From the NCBI RefSeq assembly GCF_004798865.1, contig NW_025335268.1, forward strand, positions 119,488,235 through 119,552,234: DNA of 64,000 nucleotides, written 5' to 3'. Position numbers and translations under genes: made by a program. The notes beneath the pieces are model-generated. The model ran no database searches. It saw only the letters and a list, made by a program, of their open reading frames with translations, and was not told the DNA's origin. Position 1 is the stretch's first letter, and each line of letters begins with the position of its first letter. Shown in pieces: positions 57,886 to 64,000 of the stretch. The DNA comes from Varanus komodoensis. Lineage: Eukaryota > Chordata > Lepidosauria > Squamata > Varanidae.

Positions 57886-59029
57886 CCGTATTTTTCACTC
57901 TATAAGACGTACTCCCCCCCGCAAAAAAAGTAAGGGGAAATGTCTGTGTGTCTTATAGAGCGAATGTGTGTGTGCCCGACGCCTGGGATGCTGCCGGCCT
58001 CCTGCACCACGCGACACCACCTGGCTGGCACGCGCTTGGCGCACCCTGCTCCGCCCCCCCTCCAGTGCAGGTGAGAGCTGTGCCGCTCAGGGGGAGAGGT
58101 GCAGAGGAGGAGGAGCCGTGGGCTTTAACCTGCTGGCCGCATGGAAAGCATGGAGAGACGGACTGCTCACCCCCACCGCCTGGGAAGACCTGCCGCCACC
58201 GCGCCGCCCGGAAGACCACTGCCGGCATGCTGCCGGCCCCACGTGGCACCACCTGGCTGGCACGCGCTCGGCGCGCCCTGCTCCGCCCCCCTCCTCCGGC
58301 GCAGGTGAGAGCTGTTAATCACAGGTTGGTGTGTGTTTTCAAATGGCAACCCGTCTTTTAATGAAGCCCGTGGGGAAGTGATGGGGAATGTGCCTGTGAT
58401 TATCAGGAAGCTTTCCATGGATCAGTTATCTGTTAGTTGATCAGACACATTTTTTTTTTTGGAACAGCGGATATTTGAACAGCATTACCTTCGTGTATGA
58501 AGTTTATTCTTCAAAGGCTACTTAGTCTGCTGTGTGTTTGATTTACTGTACAATATCTCATTTTTTGGCAGAAGTTTTTTTCTATTATTTACTTGTAGGG
58601 CAGCGTGGACATTACTGGCTTTTTTAGATTTGTTATTGAATTGTCTGCAGCAGCTCTTGTATAACTGGTGTAGATTGTGGATTCCGTCAATAATTCCACT
58701 ACTGACTAAGAAAGTGATGTCAGTGATTGTGAGCAACAGAGCTTCATAAATTCTGACTCTAGTGATGAGTTCTATGGGTTCAACGAAAACTAGAAGAGTA
58801 CTCGAACTTTAAAGTCTCTCTTTTGTTAATGACAGTGATGATGGTTCTTAATGCCACTGTTGACTGCTGTTCACTTTACAAGGTTGAAATACGATATTAC
58901 TGTATTCTGTTATAGTTTATTAAATAGTTTAGTAAACCATTTGATTCAGAATATTTTTTTTTTGTTTTCCTCCTCTAAAAAGCAGGTGCGTCTTATGGTC
59001 AGGTGTGTCTTATAGAGAGAAAAATACGG
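57886..59029. mobile_element. Non-autonomous TIR transposon with GC-rich core and transposase remnant
   Basis: Ends CCGTATTTTTCACTCTATAA and, inverted, CCGTATTTTTCTCTCTATAA. The right flank is TA and the left CA, consistent with a TA duplication. It is 1,144 bp. The CTATAAGAC...CACCTG inner ends are those of a widespread reptile transposon. From 57,960 to 58,320 it is GC-rich and holds a direct repeat of about 90 bp (57,987-58,078 and 58,225-58,314; shared words CACCTGGCTGGCACGCGC and GCAGGTGAGAGCTGT). The right part (58,590-58,793) is the end of a transposase gene. Long frames across the GC core (up to 137 codons) are composition artefacts. Superfamily (pogo-like) is inferred. Confidence 0.78.
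58710..58793 (+). pseudogene. Acidic C-terminal remnant of a DNA-transposon transposase
   Basis: In this frame the 28 codons ending at TAG (58,791-58,793) read ESDVSDCEQQSF, then INSDSSDEFYGFNEN. An acidic tail ending in S-D-E-F-x-G-F is usual for pogo-type transposases, and the position next to the right end of the element fits. Upstream in the same frame there are stops, and the DNA-binding and catalytic domains are absent, so it is a dead 3' piece. The family match is from memory of the motif. Confidence 0.5.
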
Positions 59030-59573
59030 TATTTGCATCACTGCAAATGTGAAAGATCCTTTTTTTTATTTTCAAAAAATAATATATTACCAATATGCTG
59101 GCCACTAGGGCTTTTCTGCTGGGGGAGGTGGTGGAATTTTGTATTTTATTTGCAGATAAGCATGAAGATTGAAGCACAAACCTATTAATGGCTTTAGTCC
59201 AAAAGGTTTAACATAATTTTATTTTCTTTTATTATTTCTATAGCACTTAGTGTACTAAGCACTTTATAGGAATTAAAAAAAATCACAGCAGTGCCTGCTT
59301 AAAAATTTACCATCAAATGTGACATCATCAAAAGGGTTTCTTTCAGAATAGCAACTTGATCTGTCATAATTTAGTTTAATTTTACTAACCAAGTAAAAAT
59401 GTCTACATCCTGCAGACTACTCCTAAATGCATGAAAAATTTTAGAAGTGCCTTCATGTCCAGAAATATCAGGAATGGCGTTTGTGTCCTTGCCCCACATC
59501 CTACTTTGGCCTTCACATGTGTAGGCTGAAAATTTGCATAAGGGTTCAGGGTTATTAGTTCCCCAAAGAGGAA
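59030..59573. other. Unassigned sequence
   Basis: No gene or repeat recognised. Confidence 0.45.
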
Positions 59574-59730
59574 ACATAGAAACAGAGCGAGTCAGAAGGG
59601 GTCTCCCGGGCCATCTAGTCTGACCTCCAGCTCCAGCCGGCTCCGCTCATGACATGCCCACCATGTGCATGTCTAGCCTATCTTTGAACAACCTCACCAA
59701 TGAGGCCTCCTATGGAAATTCTCCCTGTAC
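59574..59730 (-). mobile_element. CR1 LINE 3' end, antisense
   Basis: AAACATAGAAACAGAGCGAG, TCAGAAGGGGTCTCCCGGGC, CATCTAGTCTGACCTCCAGC, then CATGTGCATGTCTAGCCTAT. This is the reverse complement of the end of the CR1 at 27.9-28.2 kb with few differences, so both belong to one subfamily. About 150 bp, 5'-truncated. Confidence 0.88.
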
Positions 59731-59759
59731 ATGTCACAAAGGAGCAGAACACCTGTGTG

Positions 59760-61740
59760 GAGCTTGTTTTTCAGAAGATTCTATAGCTAAGCATGTTTGG
59801 AAGGGAGTCCCTCTCCTTCCTGTCCCTGGTGTACATGGGAGGGGATCCATCAGTTCACTTGGGACCACCATAGATGCCTTGAACCAAGGGAAGAGAAGGT
59901 TAACTGACCTTGGATGAACTTAAATCAGTGGGTGAATGCACAGATGACCCCCTCAAAAAACAACAGTTACAGGTAATTAACCAGACTTTATCCTTTGTGG
60001 TCTCTGTGCATCACACATATGGATGACTAGCTAGCTTACCTCTGGAAGGATGGAGGGGTGACATTGTCATTGAAGAACTGAGGAGAGGACAGTTCTACCA
60101 AAGGAGCAGTCTGCTCTTGCCCAGGCATCAAGCCTTTAGCGCTAGACAAACACTGAGGGCATAGACCATGTGATAGCCTTGCAGATGACTAGTATGAATA
60201 TTCCTGAAAGCATGGTCATAGATGTTGGCATCAAGTGGGTGGAGTCCATCCTTGGTGGAGCTGGGAGTTGCAGGCCAGTCAGTTTGTAAGCCAGGAAGAT
60301 GGTGTTACCAGGTTGCTAGTCTCTGAAAAGAGACTGGTTGTCCTTTGCTGTTCTGGAGTGATAGAAGGAGAGTATGCTCTGCATATCCAGAGGATGCAGT
60401 GCAGATTCTATAGGACTGGAGAGCTGATGTCTTAGTTAAGGTGAAAGATGAGACACCCTTGGAGAGAAATGCCAAATACAAATATAATGCTGCTAGGTAG
60501 TCCACCTGGAGGGGATGTAACTCAATCACCCACCTGGCTGATAGCCAAAAGGAAGGTGACCTTCCAAGACAGTAGGTGAAGGGCGATTATTGCCAGCAGC
60601 TCAAAAGGCTTTTTGGTGAGTGCCTGAAGGACTACTGAGATGCTCATGTTGGCATGCAAGTCTGGGTAGATAGGGCTATGTTGTTCAGCCCCTGCAGCAA
60701 GCAACAAGACAAAGGCTCTGAGAAGACTGAAAACCTCTGTATTGGGAGTGTGGAAAGAGATGATGGCTACATGGTAAACCTGGATGGAGCAAAGTTTCAG
60801 ACATCTTCAGAAGAGTGAGTTTCAGAAAAGGAGAATGTGCTTGGATTGTAGGTCAAGGATGTTCTGTTGCATGGAGGAGGTGATGGCTTAGCATTTCATA
60901 TCATATGACTTCTTGTTGCATGTCTGAGGGCCTCACCAAGGATCACCCTGATGTTTTCCAACAGAGCACTGTCTGTGGCCTCTACTGCATGATTCTCCAA
61001 GGCTTGGGAGATTAGGTCTGGGCTGTGTTGCAGGAATATCCTATGAGAGAGTTGAAGCAGTTTGGTAAACTACAGCTGTTATCAGTCACTACAGCATGAT
61101 GGGACTTCAGTCCATCTTATCCCATCTGATCTGTGAGTCCTCTGGTGATCAGAGAAAATGGGAGCAGGGGTAGAAGAGTGTTCCTGACTCTATCAGGAGG
61201 AAGCAATCTCTAGGAAACTGGTCCCCTGTCCTGCCTGGGAACAGAAGCTCATGAATATTACATTGTTGGTGGTGGCAAATAGTTTCACTGTTGTCATTCT
61301 CCAGGTGCCAAAGATCCAATGAAGGATCCTGGTGGTGTTTCGTGGATGTGCCATTCCTGGGTGTGAAAGTTTTTGTGGTTGAAAATGTTAGCTAGTGTGT
61401 TGCTCATGAGACACGAATGGCTGTGACTGTAATACCTTGGCTGGTACATTAGTGACAGATTTTGACTGCCAGGTGTATTAGCAGAATAGACCTTGTGCCT
61501 TGTTGTTTGGTCAAGTAGAACAACATGGTGGTGGTATCTGTGGCTATCTGGATATGTTGGTGCTGCAAGATTTTCTGGAAGGTGATAAGGAATTTATGGA
61601 TAGCCAGCCTCTCAAGGTAACTGAGATTTGCAGTGACTCCAAGTTCCCTGGGTTTTCAGGTCACCAGAATATCCCCTACAGTGGACACATTTTCTAAAGG
61701 GTGCATTTAGTGCCATCAAGGTAAAGCAGAAGGTGAAACA
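59760..61740 (-). mobile_element. DIRS-type (tyrosine recombinase) retrotransposon fossil, partial
   Basis: About 2 kb read on the minus strand. The right part (about 61,250-61,690) resembles the RNase H region of vertebrate DIRS elements; a fragment TTTMLFYLTKQQGTRS is recognisable. The left part (about 60,240-60,720) resembles the tyrosine-recombinase region, with ALTKKPFELLAI and LHLLSWKVTFLLAIS. The stretch 59,940-60,050 (CAGATGACCCCCTCAAAAAA) looks like the element's terminal non-coding part. It is broken many times and old. The reverse transcriptase and gag parts are not seen, though weak similarity may continue to about 62,230. No terminal repeats were identified. Confidence 0.65.
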
Positions 61741-62794
61741 AGATGGTAGGTAGGTTGGGTAGTAGAGGAAAAAAAACCAAAAACCAAAAGGGGACCAATT
61801 GGAGAGAAGGAGGCTGTGATAATGAAGGTGATATATGTATATAATTTCTTTTTGAGAGCTTTAGCTATTTGCATTTTCTGATTGTCATTCCACTTTTATC
61901 AACAGGCAAACTTCTTGACTTTTCTTTATTACATTCGGTAACATTTTCTTTGTTGAGGCCTAAACTCTCCTGTTAACATTTCCCTCAACCTTTCTGGTTA
62001 ACCCTTTCCTCATCATAGGTATTAACTCGGCATTCTTCCTCCAGTCCTTGAGATGTACAATTCGCAGTATGCCAAGTCATTATTTGCCATGGGTGGCTAC
62101 TGTGCAGGGGGGCCCTTTCCAATAGGAAGAAGGAGGCAGTTGCTGCAGGAAGTAGGTGCTGGGTGGTTGAAGGAAAGTAGCAGTGGCAACCTACTGGCTT
62201 TTCCATTCTGTTGAAAGATATACATTTCAGTTAGCCTGCCCTACAACCCTAGGCTAGCCTGTTTTCTTCCGACAAGGTAGAGAAATACTTCATCGATGCT
62301 GAAGTAAAACTCGACTGCAGGTCCAATTGACTTCTATAGGGAGCATGGTGAATTTCTTCTTGTCTTCTGACATCAAAATATCTTGGGGGATACTACCACT
62401 CTGGTTCTATACTCCAGAGATGAGGCCTGCAAGATATTGCTACTACTATTTTTTCTCATTTTTCTCCTAAAGTATTACTGTGTTCCAAAACACAGGTTGG
62501 CGTTTTGCAGAAACAAAGCTCACATATATGGGAGGAATATATCCTCTTCCCATTGAAAACAACAACCAGCATGTTGAACTGTATGCAAACCAGTGAGAAG
62601 GTAGAAAGGAAACTCTGTTAAGTTTATACTAATCTTCTTCTCTTGGGTGCACAAATACTCAGTTGTAGGTGTGTGAAGGAATAGGCCCTAAATCGTATAA
62701 CTAACTTTGATCCCTGGCTTCCATATTGATGCTGGCATACATCTTATTTATTAAACACAAACAGTCTTCACTTATGTTAAAATATTTAATATAG
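61741..62794. other. Unassigned; may include more of the DIRS fossil to about 62.23 kb
   Basis: The minus-strand sequence 61,985-62,206 has coding-like composition next to the DIRS fossil, but I cannot align it to a domain. The rest is unrecognised. Confidence 0.35.
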
Positions 62795-63115
62795 TTAATT
62801 TAGTTAAGTGATTTCATGTTACCTATAATTAAAAAGTTCAAAACAGGTTACAATTAAGAAATTATAAGCGGTAGCAAACAAACAATTCCAATGCTTAAAC
62901 CAAAGCAATTTAGAGTAATTAATAACCTTAACTGTTAAAAAAGCATAAATACATTGATCAGCAGCCTAGCCAAAAATCCCAAACAAGAACAGCAGTTAAA
63001 CCAACATTGCATATCAAAGGCAGATTGAAATAAAAAAAAGTCTTAAACGTGAAAAAATACAACAGCAATAAAAAGAGGGTCAATCACACCTGTTTAGGAA
63101 AAGCAGGGCATTTAT
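62795..63115 (-). mobile_element. Possible L2-type 3' UTR and tail, antisense
   Basis: TTCAAAACAGGTTACAATTA with AAATTATAAG, an A-rich middle, and CAAAGGCAGATTGAAATAAA then AAAAAGTCTTAAACGTG and CACCTGTTTAGGAAAAGC resemble the inverted 3' UTR of L2-like copies (TTTTCCTAAACAGGTGTG...TGCCTGTCTAAA). Strongly decayed. Confidence 0.4.
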
Positions 63116-64000
63116 ATGTTCTCTTAAGTCCTCTTTGTGTACATTTTTGGTGGTTAAGAACAGCCCCAAAGTCTGTTTAATCAAGAGATGTATGATGTTT
63201 GCTGATTTAATTATAATGCCTACCAGCTACTAATTAAAGAACATTTAATATTATCTCACCATGGCTAAAACTGTGTGCTATCTTCCATTGGAAGAGGTGT
63301 CTCTCTGTATATATTTTGCCTGTAACCAAACCCATTATTAATAGGTTTTAACATTCTACTAACTAAAGGAAGTTCTTAAGAATAAATGAGAAAACAGAAT
63401 TTGGGACAGCAAGCTAAATTCACCCATTCAAGTTCCCCAAGTTAAACAACAAGTATTAAGGTAACATTAATACTACAAACCAATAGGCAGGCAACATCAT
63501 TGAATTAATTGTGGCTTCACCATATGGGTCAAGTAAAAAATTGAGGTTAAGTGGGAAAAATAACACAGAATATACTTAGAATAGCAAAGTATGAGAAAAA
63601 TCATATACTTGTCTTTAGTAGCAGGTGGATCCAGATGTGTGTTTTTTGTTATGGGATTGGCTTTGAGGGAAGTACACCTGCAAGACCCTGCATCTTCCCT
63701 GCAGACTGAGGAACATCCTATGCCCAGTCAGCTGAAAGTTCCAGTTGACAGTACTCACCACAGCTTTCTCTGTGATCCCATTTTTTAGCCAAGTATGCAT
63801 ACATGGTGTGACAGAGGCAGAGCAAGGAAACAGTGTTGGATAATGAGTGATATATAGTGAGGAAGGATATACTCACAGGGGACTCTTCCACAAGCACAAA
63901 CACTTTCTACCTTTACCATGGAATTTCCACAAAATGTACAGTAGGTGGCTGGCAACATTTCTTTTCCAACCTTTCTGTATTAAGCAACCTATTCTGAAAA
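63116..64000. other. Unassigned, possibly conserved non-coding sequence
   Basis: 63,160-63,330 is a balanced, repeat-free stretch with several AT-rich homeobox-like words (TGATTTAATTATAATG, CTAATTAAAG). No exon was recognised. Confidence 0.4.

Noticed and set aside
57948-58418. 137-codon frame and others on both strands
   Set aside because: Caused by the GC-rich duplicated core of a transposon; low-complexity P/A/R-rich translations.
1-64000. tRNA, rRNA, snRNA genes and CRISPR arrays
   Set aside because: No cloverleaf with intact A and B boxes outside SINE heads, no recognisable rRNA or U-RNA sequence, and no regularly spaced direct repeats.

Overview
This is vertebrate, most likely squamate (lizard or snake), intergenic or intronic DNA, about 60% A+T by eye. 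The assignment rests on the mix of repeats: a tRNA-headed SINE whose tail resembles BovB, BovB/RTE LINE 3' ends, many L2-like and CR1 LINE pieces, a DIRS-type retrotransposon fossil, pogo/Tigger-type DNA transposons, and short fold-back elements typical of reptile genomes. I found no convincing host exon, tRNA, rRNA or CRISPR array. Every longer open frame lies in a transposon, runs antisense to one, or is low-complexity.

Layout. 0.8-1.6 kb: a TIR transposon with a GC-rich core. 2.1-3.1 kb: L2-like 3' ends. 5.6-6.0 kb: BovB 3' end. 7.1-7.8 kb: a GC-rich segment of unknown origin. 10-17.6 kb: mostly single-copy, with stretches that look like conserved non-coding DNA. 17.65-19.2 kb: L2-like tail, a MITE-like block, and a Tigger derivative (18,665-19,167) that keeps an open frame for the transposase DNA-binding domain. 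19.96-20.27 kb: a SINE with a 14-bp target duplication. 22.9-28.5 kb: two long L2-like LINEs facing away from each other, the second split by a CR1. 31.5-32.0 kb: a solo LTR with a perfect 5-bp target duplication. 35.8-37.1 and 41.4-43.1 kb: antisense CR1 elements. 38.6-40.1 kb: a CORE/MIR-like SINE and a second BovB end. 44-46.6 kb: a MITE, a fold-back and repeat tails. 49.6-50.7 and 54.9-57.2 kb: L2-like and CR1 elements with later insertions. 57.9-59.0 kb: a second large TIR transposon with a GC-rich core and a remnant acidic transposase tail. 59.6-61.7 kb: a CR1 tail and a DIRS fossil.

The genes here are those of mobile elements, so there is no pathway to describe. The nesting gives relative ages: L2 before CR1 at 27.9 kb; CR1 before an L2-type tail at 42.9 kb; CR1 before a MITE and a fold-back at 55.8-57.1 kb. 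All family names come from remembered consensus features, not from a database search.
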